A stretch of DNA of 64,000 nucleotides from Pseudogemmobacter hezensis (GCF_013155295.1 NZ_JABJXT010000011.1:1-64000), one strand, 5' to 3'; counted from the first letter of the stretch, positions 27,457-38,484 are shown. Translations and numbers: made by a program. Notes: generated by a model not told the origin, from the letters alone.

Positions 27457-28206
27457 TCAGCCTTCGCGCTGACGCTCGACAATCTGGCGCATGCCATCAA
27501 GCGGCACATAGCCACGCACCATTGCGTCATCAATCACGAAAGTCGGCGTGCCATTGATCGCCATTTTGTCGGCGAGGGCGTAGTTGGCCTCAATGACCGC
27601 CTGCACCTCTGGCGTCTCTGCCTTTGCAAGGATCGCTGCGGGATCGAGGCCCATATCCGTGGCAACACGTGACAGCGATTCCGGTGTCATATCGCCCCGC
27701 ATGGCGAAAAGCGCGTCATGGGCCTTCTTGTAAGCCTCATCGCCGTGGATCATCCGCACTGCGATGGCGAATTTTGCCGCAAGCACCGATTGCTCGCCGA
27801 GGACCGGAAACTCTTTCAGCACAAAGCGAATATTGCCGTCGGTTTTGACCAGCTCTTCCACTTCGGCAAAGGCTTTGTGGCAATAGCCGCAGCGGTAATC
27901 CATGAATTCGACCACGGTGACATCGCCTTGCAGATTTCCACCCGCCCAGTCATTCGCATTGTTGAAAATCGCATCGCGGTTTTCGGCCAGCATATCGATG
28001 TCCCGCTGGGCCGATGCGTCATCCTCACGCGATTGCAGAACCTTCATTGCCTCCAGGATGATCTCCGGGTTTTCCAGCAGATAATCGGCCACAGCCTGGT
28101 TGAACACCTCGGGCTCAGAGGCGATCATATCCTTCAGCCCCTCGGCCTGGGCGGCAGAAAAAGTGACTGCCGTAAACAAAGCAGCGAGGGTAAGCGCGGG
28201 ACGCAT
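27457..28206 (-). CDS. periplasmic DsbA-family thiol oxidoreductase
   Basis: A signal peptide (residues 1-21, ending AAQA) directs this 249-aa protein to the periplasm. A helical N-terminal region of about 70 residues comes first, as in ScsC/Com1-like proteins. The thioredoxin fold then has the active-site motif CGYC (DYRCGYCHKAF, about 105) and the cis-proline motif GTPTF near the end. It probably oxidises or isomerises disulfides in envelope proteins. The partner is not in the window. Confidence 0.9.
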   Translation of the reverse strand: MRPALTLAALFTAVTFSAAQAEGLKDMIASEPEVFNQAVADYLLENPEIILEAMKVLQSREDDASAQRDIDMLAENRDAIFNNANDWAGGNLQGDVTVVEFMDYRCGYCHKAFAEVEELVKTDGNIRFVLKEFPVLGEQSVLAAKFAIAVRMIHGDEAYKKAHDALFAMRGDMTPESLSRVATDMGLDPAAILAKAETPEVQAVIEANYALADKMAINGTPTFVIDDAMVRGYVPLDGMRQIVERQREG

Positions 28207-28300
28207 GGGAAATCCTTCCGGGTTGACCTTTGCACGTGCCGGGGGCAGTCAGCCCTGAAGATGGCCGGAACGCGGTTGGTGGCACTTTAGGGGGCATGGG

Positions 28301-29452
28301 ATGGACAGATCAAGTCAGCGGGCCAGGCGGGGCGATGTTGATCCCTTTATTGTGATGGATGTGATGGAACATGCGCGCGCCCTGGAAGAGGCCGGGCGCA
28401 GCATCATCCATATGGAGGTCGGCCAGCCCGGCACCCCCGCCCCAAAGGGCGCACGTCAGGCGCTGGCCCGGGCGCTGGATCAGCCGCTGGGCTATACGGT
28501 CGCGCTTGGTCTGCCTGCCCTGCGTCAGGGTATCGCCGATCTATACCACCGCTGGTATGGGATCACGCTTGATCCGGCGCGGGTGGTGGTGACGGCAGGC
28601 TCTTCGGGCGCTTTCCTTCTGGCCTTCACAGCGCTGTTCGAGGCCGGGCAGCGGGTGGGCCTTGGTGAGCCGGGCTATCCCAGTTACCGCCAGATCCTGC
28701 GTGCCCTGTCGCTGGTGCCAGTCGGCATTCCTGCCCAGCCCGAAAACCGCCTGCAGCCGGTGCCTGCCGATCTTGCGGGCCATGACATTGACGGGCTGAT
28801 CGTGGCCTCGCCGGGCAATCCCTCGGGCACCATGCTTGATCATGCGGCGCTCAGCGCCCTGATCTCCTGGGCCGAGGCAAAGGGCGTCCCGTTCATCTCG
28901 GATGAGATTTACCACGGGCTGCATTATGGCGAGCGCGCGGTCTCGGCGCTGGAAATCAGCCAGAGCCCCTGGGTGATCAATTCCTTCTCGAAATATTTCT
29001 CGATGACCGGCTGGCGGATCGGCTGGATGGTGGTGCCCGAAGATCAGGTCCGCCGGGTCGAGCGGCTGGCGCAGAATATGTTCATCTGCCCGCCCCATCC
29101 CGCGCAGCTGGCCGCGCTGGCCGCGCTGGACTGCGAGGCCGAGATGGAGGAAAATCGCGCCGTCTACCGCGAGAACCGCCGCCTGATGCTGGAAGGCCTG
29201 CCCGAGGCTGGCTTTACCAAAATCGCGCCGCCTGACGGGGCCTTTTATATATATGCCGATGTCTCGGATCTGACCGATGACAGCCTGGGGCTGGCGCGTG
29301 AGATCCTTGAGGGGGCAGGGGTTGCGGTCACGCCGGGCCTCGATTTCGACCCAAAGCGCGGTCATCAGACGCTGCGCTTTTCCTATGCCCGCTCGACCGC
29401 TGACATTGCCGAGGGGCTGCGCCGTCTGAAGGCCTTCATGGCGGCAAGGTGA
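28301..29452 (+). CDS. class I/II pyridoxal-phosphate aminotransferase
   Basis: This 383-aa cytosolic enzyme of the AspC/MalY-like fold group has the PLP-binding lysine in NSFSKYFSMTGWRIGW (about 230), GNPSGT at about 170 and SDEIYHGL for the PLP Asp/Tyr. The C-terminal LRFSYARS carries the Arg that binds the substrate carboxylate. The substrate cannot be assigned. It is probably a single-gene transcription unit. Confidence 0.87.
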   Translation: MDRSSQRARRGDVDPFIVMDVMEHARALEEAGRSIIHMEVGQPGTPAPKGARQALARALDQPLGYTVALGLPALRQGIADLYHRWYGITLDPARVVVTAGSSGAFLLAFTALFEAGQRVGLGEPGYPSYRQILRALSLVPVGIPAQPENRLQPVPADLAGHDIDGLIVASPGNPSGTMLDHAALSALISWAEAKGVPFISDEIYHGLHYGERAVSALEISQSPWVINSFSKYFSMTGWRIGWMVVPEDQVRRVERLAQNMFICPPHPAQLAALAALDCEAEMEENRAVYRENRRLMLEGLPEAGFTKIAPPDGAFYIYADVSDLTDDSLGLAREILEGAGVAVTPGLDFDPKRGHQTLRFSYARSTADIAEGLRRLKAFMAAR

Positions 29453-29559
29453 ATGGACTTTTCCGCCCCCGCTTTCCATAGTCTGGCCAGGGGGCAGAGG
29501 GCTTGCCCTGACATTGGCAGACAGATTGCGCTGGCAGGCAGATTGCGCGGGATTACAGG

Positions 29560-30807
29560 ATGCGGGTTTTCATTCGGCTTTTGACGCTGTTGCTGATGCT
29601 GGTGACGGCGACGGTGACGGGGGGGGCGGCAAGGGCCGAGGCCCAGGAGTTCACCGCGCTTGCCCGCTTTGAACCGGGCCTTTCGCAACTGCGCGAAACC
29701 CAGGGGGCGCTGCATCTTGATCTGGTGATCAGCCAGCCCGTGCCCTGGCGGGTGCGTATGCTGGACAATCCGCCCAGGATGGTGCTCGACATGCGTGAGG
29801 TCGACTGGGCGGGGCTGGAGCGGATGACCCGTGACGCGCCGGCGGTGAAATCCCTGCGGGCAGGGGCCTTTCGTCCCGGCTGGTCGCGCCTCGTGATAGA
29901 GCTGGACGGGCCGTGGCTGGTCTCACGCGCCGGGATGGAAACCGGGGATGGCGCAGAGAACAGCGCGGGCGGGCCGACGCGGGTGGCGATCACGCTTGAC
30001 CGCAGCTCGCGTGAGAATTTCGCCCGCCTTGCCGCGCTGCCAGAGCCAGAGGAATGGGCGCTGCCGCCCGCTGCGGATCTGCCGCCGCCCGTGCGGCGCA
30101 AGGGCGGGCCGATTGTGGTCGTGCTGGATCCGGGCCATGGCGGCATTGATCCGGGCGCAGAGCGCGATGGCCATAAAGAGGCCGATCTGATGCTGGTCTT
30201 TGCCCGAGAATTCAAAGAGTTGCTGTCCCGCGACGAAAGGTTCCGGGTGGTCATGACCCGCGAAGAGGACATCTTCGTGCCGCTTGAGGCGCGGATCTCG
30301 CTGGCCCGTGCGGCGGCGGCGGATCTGTTCATCTCGCTGCATGCCGATGCCCTGGCCGAGGGCGAAGCGCATGGAACAACCCTTTACACCCTGTCGGATG
30401 AGGCCAGCGATGCCGCCGCCGCCGCCCTGGCTGAACGCCATGCCCGCGACGATCTGCTGGCGGGCATTGACCTCTCGGCGCAGGATGATCTGGTGGCAAC
30501 GGTGCTGATCGACATGGCCCGCACCGAGACGAAACCGCGTATCGCGCGGCTGGTCACCGCCCTTGAGGCGTCGATCCGGGCGGCGGATCTGCGCATGCAC
30601 CGCAAACCGCATCAGGAGGGGGGCTTCTCGGTGCTGAAATCGCCCGACATCCCCTCGGTGCTGGTCGAGCTGGGCTTTTTGTCCTCATCGCGGGATCTGA
30701 AGCGACTGACAGATGCCGAATGGCGCGCGAAAATGGCGGCGGCTTTGCGCGACGGCATTCTGGCCTGGGCCAAAGAGGATGCCGCGCTTCGGGCGGTGCG
30801 CGACTAG
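29560..30807 (+). CDS. N-acetylmuramoyl-L-alanine amidase
   Basis: The 415-aa protein cleaves the stem peptide from peptidoglycan in the periplasm. It has a signal peptide (about 1-28), an AMIN-like N-terminal domain (VPWRVRMLDNPPRMVLDMRE, about 60-150) and an Amidase_3 domain. Zinc and catalytic residues lie in LDPGHGGIDPGA (His), HKEADL (Glu), SLHADA (His) and LVELGFLSS (Glu). It resembles AmiC/AmiB used in daughter-cell separation. The PBP1A gene follows downstream under a likely promoter of its own. Confidence 0.92.
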   Translation: MRVFIRLLTLLLMLVTATVTGGAARAEAQEFTALARFEPGLSQLRETQGALHLDLVISQPVPWRVRMLDNPPRMVLDMREVDWAGLERMTRDAPAVKSLRAGAFRPGWSRLVIELDGPWLVSRAGMETGDGAENSAGGPTRVAITLDRSSRENFARLAALPEPEEWALPPAADLPPPVRRKGGPIVVVLDPGHGGIDPGAERDGHKEADLMLVFAREFKELLSRDERFRVVMTREEDIFVPLEARISLARAAAADLFISLHADALAEGEAHGTTLYTLSDEASDAAAAALAERHARDDLLAGIDLSAQDDLVATVLIDMARTETKPRIARLVTALEASIRAADLRMHRKPHQEGGFSVLKSPDIPSVLVELGFLSSSRDLKRLTDAEWRAKMAAALRDGILAWAKEDAALRAVRD

Positions 30808-30883
30808 CAGGGCCCCGGGATGGCTGAGGGGGGGCAGGCCCGCGCAATCCCGCCTCTGTCACCGGGTGTTGAAGCCCGGGGTT

Positions 30884-30910
30884 TTGACGCAGCAGCGCGT
30901 CTGATATAGT
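30884..30910 (+). promoter_or_regulatory. possible sigma-70 promoter for the PBP1A gene
   Basis: TTGACG (30884-30889) and TATAGT (30905-30910) match the -35 and -10 boxes. The spacing of 15 bases is short. It lies about 30 bp before the start of the PBP1A gene. Confidence 0.4.
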
Positions 30911-30939
30911 GAGAACCCGATCAGCCGGAGATTTCAGCA

Positions 30940-33504
30940 GTGTTGCGATTCACCGCCTCTTTTCTTGGGGCCATCTTTTCCGCCGTCACGCTGGGGATTT
31001 TCTTCGGTGCGCTGACGATTGGTGCGATCTTCTGGATGTATTCGCGCGATCTGCCCAGCCATGAAAGCCTTGCGCAATATGCGCCCGCGACCATCAGCCG
31101 GATCTATTCCGGCGAGGGGCGTATCCTTGACGAATTCGCCGAAGAGCGCCGGCTTTTCGTCTCGGCCGAGGATATTCCGGATCTCGTGAAAGAGGCCTTC
31201 GTCTCGGCTGAGGATAAGGATTTCTTCAAGCACCAGGGCTATGATGCGCGGGCAATGGTTGCCGCCTTTACCGAGGCCGTGCGCTCGCGCGGGCAGGACG
31301 TGCGCGGTGCCTCGACCATCACCCAGCAGGTGGCGAAGAACATGTTGCTGGATGGCACCCGCAAGGGCGCGGCCGGGGTTGAGCGCAAGATCAAGGAAAT
31401 CATTCTGGCAACCCGGCTGGAAGAGACGCTGTCCAAGGACCGTATTCTTGAAATTTACCTCAATGAGATTTTCCTTGGTCAGAACTCTTATGGGGTGGCC
31501 GCGGCCGCCCAGACCTATTTCAACAAAAGCCTGACCGAGCTTGCGCCCCATGAGGCCGCGATGCTGGCCTCGATGCCGCAGGCGCCCGGGCGCTATCATC
31601 CGGTCACCGCGAAACAGCGCGTGACCGACCGGCGCAATTACGTCCTGCATGAGATGTGGGACAACGGCTATATCGACGAGGCGACCTACCGCGCTGAGCG
31701 CGAGCTGCCGCTGAAATCGGTGCAGAACGGCGATTTCCAGTCCTATCGCCAGGAGTTGCCGGGGCGGACCTATTTCACCGAAGAGGTCTCGCGCCAGCTG
31801 TCACGGGATTTCGGCCGCAAAGAGTTCTTTGAGGGCGGCATGACCATTCGTGCCACCATCGACCAGGACCTGCAGGACATCGCCGAGGCAGCCCTGCGTC
31901 GTGCGCTTGAGAAATATGACCGTGGCATCGGCGTCTGGCGTGGCACCGGCAAGGTGATCCCTGCCGATCTTCTGTCGCGCGAAGAGGATTGGCGGGCAGC
32001 TTTGGCCGCCAGCGATGTGCCGCGCGATATCGACGGCTGGTATCCGGCGGTGGTGCTGTCTTTGGGCGAGCGCTCGGCCCGGATCGGCATCGAGGATGTC
32101 GCTGAGGATGGCGAGGGCCATTTCATTCCTGCCGATGATGTGACCTGGGCGCGCAAGCGGCTGGCCGATGGCAAGCTGGGCAAGAAGGCCACGCGCGCCT
32201 CGGATCTGGTGGATGTCGGTGATGTGGTGCTGGTCAGGCGGATGACCAAAGACAGCGATGGCTCTTTCATCCGCTGGACGCTGCGCCAGGTGCCAGAGGT
32301 GCAGGGCGCCTTTATGGCGATGGACGTCAATACCGGCCGCGTTCTGGCGATGCAGGGCGGCTTTTCCTATCAGTATTCGGTATTCAACCGCGCCACCCAG
32401 GCCGAGCGTCAGCCCGGATCCAGCTTCAAGCCCTTCGTCTATGCGGCGGCTCTGGACAGTGGCTATACACCGGCCACGATCGTGGTCGATGCGCCGATCG
32501 AGATCTCGACGCCGCAGGGGCTGTGGACGCCGAAAAACGCCTCGAACAAATTCTATGGCCCGACGCCTTTGCGCACCGGGATCGAGCAGTCGCGCAACCT
32601 GATGACCATCCGCCTGGCGCAGGAAGTGGGGATGAATACCGTCGCCTCTTATGCCGAGCGCTTTGGCGTCTATGACCGTCTGAACCCGCTTTTGGCCAAT
32701 AGCCTTGGGGCGCAGGAAACCACGCTTTACAAGATGGTCGCCGCCTATGCGATGTTCGCCAATGGCGGCGAACGGGTCGAGCCGACGCTGGTTGACCGGG
32801 TGCAGGACCGTTACGGCCGCACCATCTATCGCCACGACAAGCGCAGCTGCGAGGATTGCACCCTTGGCGATCTGCCGCGCGGCGAGGGGGTGCGGATCAC
32901 CTCGAACCGCGAGCGGGTGATGGATGCGATCACCGCCTATCAGCTGACCTCTATGATGGAGGGGGTTGTGCAGCGCGGGTCCGGTTCGGGCGTCAATCTG
33001 CCGGTGCCGGTCGCGGGCAAGACCGGAACCACCAATGACGCGAAAGACGTGTGGTTCATCGGCTATACCTCGAATGTGGTGGCGGGCTGCTATATCGGCT
33101 TTGACCAGCCGCGCACCCTGGGGGCGCGGGCCTATGGCGGCACGCTTTGCGTGCCGGTCTTCCAGGAGTTCATGAAAGACGTGGTCAAGAAATACGGCGG
33201 CTCGCAGTTCCGGGTGCCGCCGGGGGGCTATTTCGTGAAGATCGACCGCTTTACCGGGGCGCGGCTGTCGCCGGATGCGACCGGGGCGAATGTGGTCTCG
33301 GAATATTTCCGCGAGGGCGAGGATGTGATCTTCGGCCAGGGGGCGCTGGTTGATGGCGGCTTTGAGATGGGGCAGAACCTGCCGCTCTTTGCCTATGGCG
33401 AGACCGAAAGCGGGGCGGTGACGGCGACGACGGCCTCGGGGCAGACGACGGTGATCCCGGGCAAGGCCGATTTCGGCACGGTATCCTCTGGCGGGCTTTA
33501 CTGA
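30940..33504 (+). CDS. penicillin-binding protein 1A, bifunctional transglycosylase-transpeptidase
   Basis: The 854-aa inner-membrane protein polymerises and cross-links peptidoglycan. One membrane segment (about 8-33) is followed by the GT51 domain with catalytic Glu91 (EDKDFFKHQG) and TQQVAKNMLL, then an insert and the transpeptidase domain with the serine in GSSFKPFVY, SRN and KTGTTNDAKD. The GTG/TTG-type start at 30940 encodes the Met of MLRFTASFLGA. Length is typical of PBP1A. Confidence 0.94.
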   Translation: MLRFTASFLGAIFSAVTLGIFFGALTIGAIFWMYSRDLPSHESLAQYAPATISRIYSGEGRILDEFAEERRLFVSAEDIPDLVKEAFVSAEDKDFFKHQGYDARAMVAAFTEAVRSRGQDVRGASTITQQVAKNMLLDGTRKGAAGVERKIKEIILATRLEETLSKDRILEIYLNEIFLGQNSYGVAAAAQTYFNKSLTELAPHEAAMLASMPQAPGRYHPVTAKQRVTDRRNYVLHEMWDNGYIDEATYRAERELPLKSVQNGDFQSYRQELPGRTYFTEEVSRQLSRDFGRKEFFEGGMTIRATIDQDLQDIAEAALRRALEKYDRGIGVWRGTGKVIPADLLSREEDWRAALAASDVPRDIDGWYPAVVLSLGERSARIGIEDVAEDGEGHFIPADDVTWARKRLADGKLGKKATRASDLVDVGDVVLVRRMTKDSDGSFIRWTLRQVPEVQGAFMAMDVNTGRVLAMQGGFSYQYSVFNRATQAERQPGSSFKPFVYAAALDSGYTPATIVVDAPIEISTPQGLWTPKNASNKFYGPTPLRTGIEQSRNLMTIRLAQEVGMNTVASYAERFGVYDRLNPLLANSLGAQETTLYKMVAAYAMFANGGERVEPTLVDRVQDRYGRTIYRHDKRSCEDCTLGDLPRGEGVRITSNRERVMDAITAYQLTSMMEGVVQRGSGSGVNLPVPVAGKTGTTNDAKDVWFIGYTSNVVAGCYIGFDQPRTLGARAYGGTLCVPVFQEFMKDVVKKYGGSQFRVPPGGYFVKIDRFTGARLSPDATGANVVSEYFREGEDVIFGQGALVDGGFEMGQNLPLFAYGETESGAVTATTASGQTTVIPGKADFGTVSSGGLY

Positions 33505-33706
33505 TCAGAGGGCCCTGAACAGACGGAGCGGGCCTGCGCACTTTCGGAGGCGCAGGCCAGGCCTTTGGCCTCTGCAGCATCGGTTGCACGAAGCCTGCGC
33601 ACGCGAGGTCTTTTGGCCTGCCTCTCGCGCCTTTGGGCCTGTTGTGCCCCTTGTGAGCGGGCAAACCAGGCGATATGACGCCGGACGACGATTGAGAGGG
33701 TGAAAG

Positions 33707-34828
33707 ATGCGCGCCGAGACGCAAGCGAATATTGAACAGATCCGCAAATCCCTGAGCCTTCTGGGCCAGAGGGTTGATCTTGAGATGGCGCCGCATCGCC
33801 TGGAGGAATTCAACGCGCTGATCGAGCAACCCGATCTGTGGAACGATCCGGCCCGCGCCCAAAAGCTGATGCGCGAGCGTCAGTCGCTGATGGATGCGCT
33901 GAACGGCTATCGGATGATCGAGAACGGGCTGAACGACAATATCGGCCTGATCGAGCTGGGCGAGGCTGAGGGCGAGGATGCGCTGGTCACCGAGGCTGAG
34001 GAGGCGCTGAAGGCGCTTTTGGAGGTTGCCGCGCAAAAAGAGCTGGAGGCTTTGCTGAATGGCGAGGCTGACGGCAATGACACCTTCCTTGAGATCAACG
34101 CAGGCGCCGGTGGCACGGAAAGCCAGGACTGGGCCGAGATGCTGGCCCGGATGTTCACCCGCTGGGCCGAGCGTCGCGGCTTTACCGTCGAGATGCTCTC
34201 CGAGGAAGCCGGGCAGGAGGCGGGGATCAAATCGGTCGCCTATAAGATCTCGGGCCACAATGCCTATGGCTGGCTGAAAACGGAATCGGGCGTGCACCGC
34301 CTGGTGCGGATTTCGCCCTTCGGCTCGGGCGACAAGCGGCAGACCTCTTTTGCCTCGGTCTGGGTCTATCCGGTTGTTGACGACAATATCGAGATCGAGG
34401 TGCTGGACAAAGACATCCGCATCGACACCTTCCGCTCCTCGGGCGCGGGCGGCCAGCACGTCAACAAGACGGATTCGGCGGTCAGGATCACCCACTTCCC
34501 GACAGGCATCGTGGTGACCTCATCTCTGAAATCGCAGCACCAGAACCGCGAGATCGCGATGAATGCGCTGAAGGCGCGGCTTTATCAGATCGAGCTGGAC
34601 AAGCGCTCGGCCGCGATCAATGAGGCGCATGACGCCAAGGGCGATGCGGGCTGGGGCAACCAGATCCGATCCTATGTGCTGCAGCCTTACCAGATGGTGA
34701 AGGATCTGCGCACCAACCATGAAACCTCGGACACCCAAGGCGTGCTGGACGGCGATCTTGACCCCTTCATGGCGGCGACCCTGGCGCTGGATATGGCCGG
34801 GAAAAGCCGCGCCGACGCCGAGGGCTGA
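33707..34828 (+). CDS. prfB: peptide chain release factor 2
   Basis: RF2 recognises UGA and UAA stop codons and releases the peptide. The 373-aa product has the recognition motif SPF (RISPFGSG, about 205) and the catalytic GGQ (SGAGGQHVNK, about 250). The frame is continuous from ATG 33707 with GAGAGG upstream, so the programmed +1 frameshift used to regulate prfB in E. coli is absent here. A hairpin follows the gene. Confidence 0.95.
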   Translation: MRAETQANIEQIRKSLSLLGQRVDLEMAPHRLEEFNALIEQPDLWNDPARAQKLMRERQSLMDALNGYRMIENGLNDNIGLIELGEAEGEDALVTEAEEALKALLEVAAQKELEALLNGEADGNDTFLEINAGAGGTESQDWAEMLARMFTRWAERRGFTVEMLSEEAGQEAGIKSVAYKISGHNAYGWLKTESGVHRLVRISPFGSGDKRQTSFASVWVYPVVDDNIEIEVLDKDIRIDTFRSSGAGGQHVNKTDSAVRITHFPTGIVVTSSLKSQHQNREIAMNALKARLYQIELDKRSAAINEAHDAKGDAGWGNQIRSYVLQPYQMVKDLRTNHETSDTQGVLDGDLDPFMAATLALDMAGKSRADAEG

Positions 34829-34845
34829 CGCCAGGACCGACTGAC

Positions 34846-34866
34846 GCGCCCCTGAAAATGGGGCGC
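34846..34866 (+). terminator. hairpin after prfB
   Basis: GCGCCCC (34846-34852) pairs with GGGGCGC (34860-34866) around TGAAAAT. There is no T-run, so termination may be weak. Confidence 0.5.
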
Positions 34867-34958
34867 AGACCTGCGTCATCTTCCCTGCCGCATTGCAAAT
34901 GGCGCGATTTGACGCCAATTAGGCAGGGCAATTCCCTCTTCCTCGCAGGACGACGCAA

Positions 34959-35987
34959 ATGACCTTCCGTATCGCCATTCTGGGGGCCTCGGGCTATACC
35001 GGGGCCGAGCTGGTTCGCCTGATCGCAGGCCATCCGCAGATGCGCATCACCGCACTTTCGGCGGATCGCAAGGCGGGTATGGCGATGGCCGATGTATTCC
35101 CCTTCCTGCGCCATCTGGATCTTCCGCGCCTGGTGAAGATCGACGAGATCGACTTTACGCAGATCGATCTGTGCTTTTGCGCCCTGCCGCATGCGACCAG
35201 CCAGGCGGTGATCTCACAGCTGCCGCGCGATCTGAAAATCGTCGATCTCTCGGCTGATTTCCGTCTGCGCGACCCGGCGGAATATGAAAAGTGGTACGGC
35301 CAGCCGCATGCCGCCCTCGATTTGCAGAAGGAGGCCGTCTACGGCCTGACCGAGTTCTACCGTGATGAGATCCGCAACGGCCGCCTGATCGCGGGCACCG
35401 GCTGCAATGCGGCGACCGGGCAATATGCGCTGCGCCCGCTGATCCAGGCGGGGGTGATCGACCTTGATGAAATCGTGATCGACCTGAAGGCAGGCGTCTC
35501 GGGCGCGGGCCGTTCGCTGAAGGAAAACCTGCTTCACGCCGAGCTCTCTGGCGGCACCCATGCCTATTCCGCAGGCGGCAAACACCGCCACCTGGGCGAG
35601 TTCGATCAGGAATTCTCGAAAATCGCAGGCCGCCCGGTGCTGGTGCAGTTCACGCCGCATCTCCTGCCGATGAACCGCGGCATCCTTGCCACCACCTATG
35701 TGCGCGGCGATGCGAAAGTCGTGCATCAGACCCTGGCCGCCACCTATAGGGACGAGCCCTTCCTCCAGGTGCTGCCCTTTGGCAGCCTGCCCTCGACCCG
35801 CGACATCGCAGGCTCGAACCAATGCCATATCGGGGTGACCGCTGACCGGATCGCAGGCCGTGCGGTGGTGGTTGCGGTGCTTGACAATCTGACCAAGGGC
35901 TCGTCGGGCCAGGCCTTGCAAAACGCCAATCTGACGCTGGGCCTTGATGAGACTGCAGGCCTGACCATGGCGCCGATCTTCCCCTGA
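34959..35987 (+). CDS. argC: N-acetyl-gamma-glutamyl-phosphate reductase
   Basis: ArgC makes N-acetylglutamate semialdehyde with NADPH in arginine synthesis. The 342-aa protein starts with the Rossmann motif [14 protein letters not shown]. The catalytic cysteine is Cys149 in AGTGCNAATG, and the His region HRHLGEF is present. The surroundings of the cysteine differ from the NPGCYPT form. The ccmE gene follows after 79 bp. Confidence 0.93.
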   Translation: MTFRIAILGASGYTGAELVRLIAGHPQMRITALSADRKAGMAMADVFPFLRHLDLPRLVKIDEIDFTQIDLCFCALPHATSQAVISQLPRDLKIVDLSADFRLRDPAEYEKWYGQPHAALDLQKEAVYGLTEFYRDEIRNGRLIAGTGCNAATGQYALRPLIQAGVIDLDEIVIDLKAGVSGAGRSLKENLLHAELSGGTHAYSAGGKHRHLGEFDQEFSKIAGRPVLVQFTPHLLPMNRGILATTYVRGDAKVVHQTLAATYRDEPFLQVLPFGSLPSTRDIAGSNQCHIGVTADRIAGRAVVVAVLDNLTKGSSGQALQNANLTLGLDETAGLTMAPIFP

Positions 35988-36066
35988 TATCGGCCCGATT
36001 GATCGAAATCACAGAAGTCCCGGCGCCGCCATGCCAGTCTGGTGCCGGGATGACTAGGAAAGCGCC

Positions 36067-36546
36067 ATGCAAAGCACAGCCAAGCCAAAGTTTCGCGGGA
36101 TGAAGGGGCTGAAAAAACAGCGCCGGATCCAGATCATCATCCTCGCTTTCCTGGCGCTGTTCCTGACCACGGTTTTCGTCGGCATCGCGCTGACTGATGG
36201 CATCAATTTCTTCCGCAGCCCAACCCAGACCCTGGAAGAAAAGCCTGACCCGGATGAGACCTTCCGCCTCGGCGGCCTCGTGAAACCCGGCTCGATCGTC
36301 AACCGCCCCGGCGTCCATTTCGATTTCGTCATCACCGATGGCGCGGCCGAGATCCCGGTCAGCTATATCGGCAAAGACCCGCGCCCGGATCTTTTCACCG
36401 AAAACACCGGCACGATTGCCACCGGAAATCTGATCGACGGCACCTTCCATGCCACGACACTTCTTGCCAAACATGACGAGACCTATATGCCCAAAGAGGT
36501 GATGGACGCGCTTAAAGAACAAGGCGTCTACAAAGCGCCCCAATAA
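36067..36546 (+). CDS. ccmE: cytochrome c maturation heme chaperone CcmE
   Basis: CcmE carries heme to apocytochrome c in the periplasm. The 159-aa protein has a basic N-terminus, one membrane anchor (IIILAFLALFLTTVFVGIAL, about 23-42) and a periplasmic beta-barrel. The heme-binding His and Tyr sit in LAKHDETYMPKE (about 138-149). No other ccm gene is adjacent. Confidence 0.93.
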   Translation: MQSTAKPKFRGMKGLKKQRRIQIIILAFLALFLTTVFVGIALTDGINFFRSPTQTLEEKPDPDETFRLGGLVKPGSIVNRPGVHFDFVITDGAAEIPVSYIGKDPRPDLFTENTGTIATGNLIDGTFHATTLLAKHDETYMPKEVMDALKEQGVYKAPQ

Positions 36547-36741
36547 TGTCCCGGCCCCTGGCAGCCCATAAAACGGCCTGCTTCACTGCTGCCTTTCATC
36601 TGTCGAAAAATACCCGGGGGTCAGCGCGGCACGCGCGGCAGGGAGCAGAGCCCCCTGTTCCGACGTCTGCGACCAGCGCTTCGCTTGACCAATCCCCCCG
36701 CCTCTGGCAATGCCTCTTCTGTCAGAACAGGATTTGATCAG

Positions 36742-38484
36742 ATGAACCTCTTTGCGGATATCCGCGGCGCGGTGGTGGATGCTCTGGGCCGGATGGCCGG
36801 GGAAGGCACGCTTCCCGCAGGTCTCGACCTCTCGAATGTCGCGGTCGAGCCGCCGCGTGACGCCGCCCATGGCGATATGGCGACCAATGCGGCAATGGTC
36901 TTGGCGAAGCCCGCGGGCCTGCAGCCGCGCGCGATTGCCGATGCGCTTGCCCGCCATCTGATGGCAGACCCACGCATCGCGGGGGCCGAGGTTGCGGGCC
37001 CGGGCTTTCTCAACCTGCGGCTTGATCCTGCGCTCTGGCAGGGGCTGGTGCGCGTCGCGCTGACCGAGGGCACCGATTTCGGCCGCTCGGCCATTGGTGG
37101 CGGTGAGAAGGTCAATATCGAATTTGTCTCGGCCAATCCGACCGGCCCGATGCATGTCGGCCATGTGCGCGGCGCGGTGGTGGGCGATGCGCTCTCGAAC
37201 CTGCTGGCTTTCGCGGGCTGGAACGTCACCCGCGAATATTACGTCAACGACGGCGGCGCCCAGGTCGATGTGCTGGCCCGCTCGGCCTATGAGCGCTACC
37301 GCGAGGCCAATGGCCTGGAGCCTGAGATCCGCGAAGGCCTTTACCCCGGCGATTACCTGATCCCGGTGGGCGAGGCGCTGAAAGAAAAATACGGCACCAG
37401 CCTGATCGATCAGCCTGAATCCGTCTGGCTGGCCGATATCCGCGAATTTGCCACCGATGCGATGATGCAGATGATCCGTGAGGATCTGGATGCGCTTGGC
37501 GTCAGGATGGATGTCTATTCCTCTGAAAAGGCGCTTTACGGCACCGGAGAGATCGAGGCTGCAATCGCCGAGCTGCGCGAGAAGGGCCTGATCTATGAAG
37601 GCGTGCTTGAGCCCCCGAAAGGCAAGCAGCTGGAAGACTGGGAGCCGCGCGAGCAAACGCTGTTCCGCTCGACCGCGCATGGCGATGATGTGGACCGCCC
37701 GGTGATGAAATCGGATGGCGGCTGGACCTATTTCGCGCCCGACATCGCCTATCACTACAATAAGGTGAAGCGCGGCTTCGATCAGCTGATCGACATTTTC
37801 GGCGCTGACCACGGCGGCTATGTCAAACGGATGAAGGCGGCCGTGGCAGCCCTGTCCGGTGGCCGGGTGCCGCTGGACATCAAGCTGATCCAGCTGGTCA
37901 AGCTGTTCAAAAACGGCGAACCCTTCAAGATGTCCAAGCGGGCAGGCACCTTTGTGACCCTGCGCGACGTGGTCGAAGAGGCGGGGGCCGATGTCACCCG
38001 TTTCATCATGCTGACCCGCAAGAACGACATCGCGCTGGATTTCGACTTTGCCAAAGTGCTGGAGCAGTCGAAGGACAATCCGGTCTTCTACGTGCAATAT
38101 GCCAATGCCCGGGTGAACTCGGTTTTGCGCCGCGCGCGTGAGGCCGGGATTGCGGTCGATGACACCACGCTGATGGCCGCAGATCACAGCGGTCTGTCGC
38201 ATACGGCCGAGATCGCGCTTTTGAAAAAGATCGCCGAATGGCCGCGTCTGGTGGAAATCGCCGCCCGCAACAACGAGCCGCATCGCATCGCCTTCTACCT
38301 CTATGAGCTTGCCTCGGAATTCCATGGATTGTGGAATCGTGGCAATGATGAGCAGGAATTGCGCTTCGTTCAGGAAAAAACGGCTGATTCTCAGGCGAAA
38401 ATCGCATTGGCCCGTGCCACGGGCGTTGTTATTTCCGCCGGTCTTGCTATCCTTGGCGTGACACCGGTCGAAGAGATGCGCTGA
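36742..38484 (+). CDS. argS: arginyl-tRNA synthetase
   Basis: This class I synthetase charges tRNA-Arg. The 580-aa protein has the N-terminal ArgS domain, the HIGH-type motif HVGH ([14 protein letters not shown], about 130) and the KMSKS-type motif KMSKRAG (about 398), followed by the DALR anticodon-binding domain. The start is placed at ATG 36742. The frame is open to 36685, but [12 protein letters not shown] is the usual N-terminus. The next gene follows after about 70 bp. Confidence 0.94.
   Translation: MNLFADIRGAVVDALGRMAGEGTLPAGLDLSNVAVEPPRDAAHGDMATNAAMVLAKPAGLQPRAIADALARHLMADPRIAGAEVAGPGFLNLRLDPALWQGLVRVALTEGTDFGRSAIGGGEKVNIEFVSANPTGPMHVGHVRGAVVGDALSNLLAFAGWNVTREYYVNDGGAQVDVLARSAYERYREANGLEPEIREGLYPGDYLIPVGEALKEKYGTSLIDQPESVWLADIREFATDAMMQMIREDLDALGVRMDVYSSEKALYGTGEIEAAIAELREKGLIYEGVLEPPKGKQLEDWEPREQTLFRSTAHGDDVDRPVMKSDGGWTYFAPDIAYHYNKVKRGFDQLIDIFGADHGGYVKRMKAAVAALSGGRVPLDIKLIQLVKLFKNGEPFKMSKRAGTFVTLRDVVEEAGADVTRFIMLTRKNDIALDFDFAKVLEQSKDNPVFYVQYANARVNSVLRRAREAGIAVDDTTLMAADHSGLSHTAEIALLKKIAEWPRLVEIAARNNEPHRIAFYLYELASEFHGLWNRGNDEQELRFVQEKTADSQAKIALARATGVVISAGLAILGVTPVEEMR

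Noticed and set aside
33707-33800. programmed frameshift in prfB
   Set aside because: The reading frame is continuous from the start, with no in-frame stop near codon 25.
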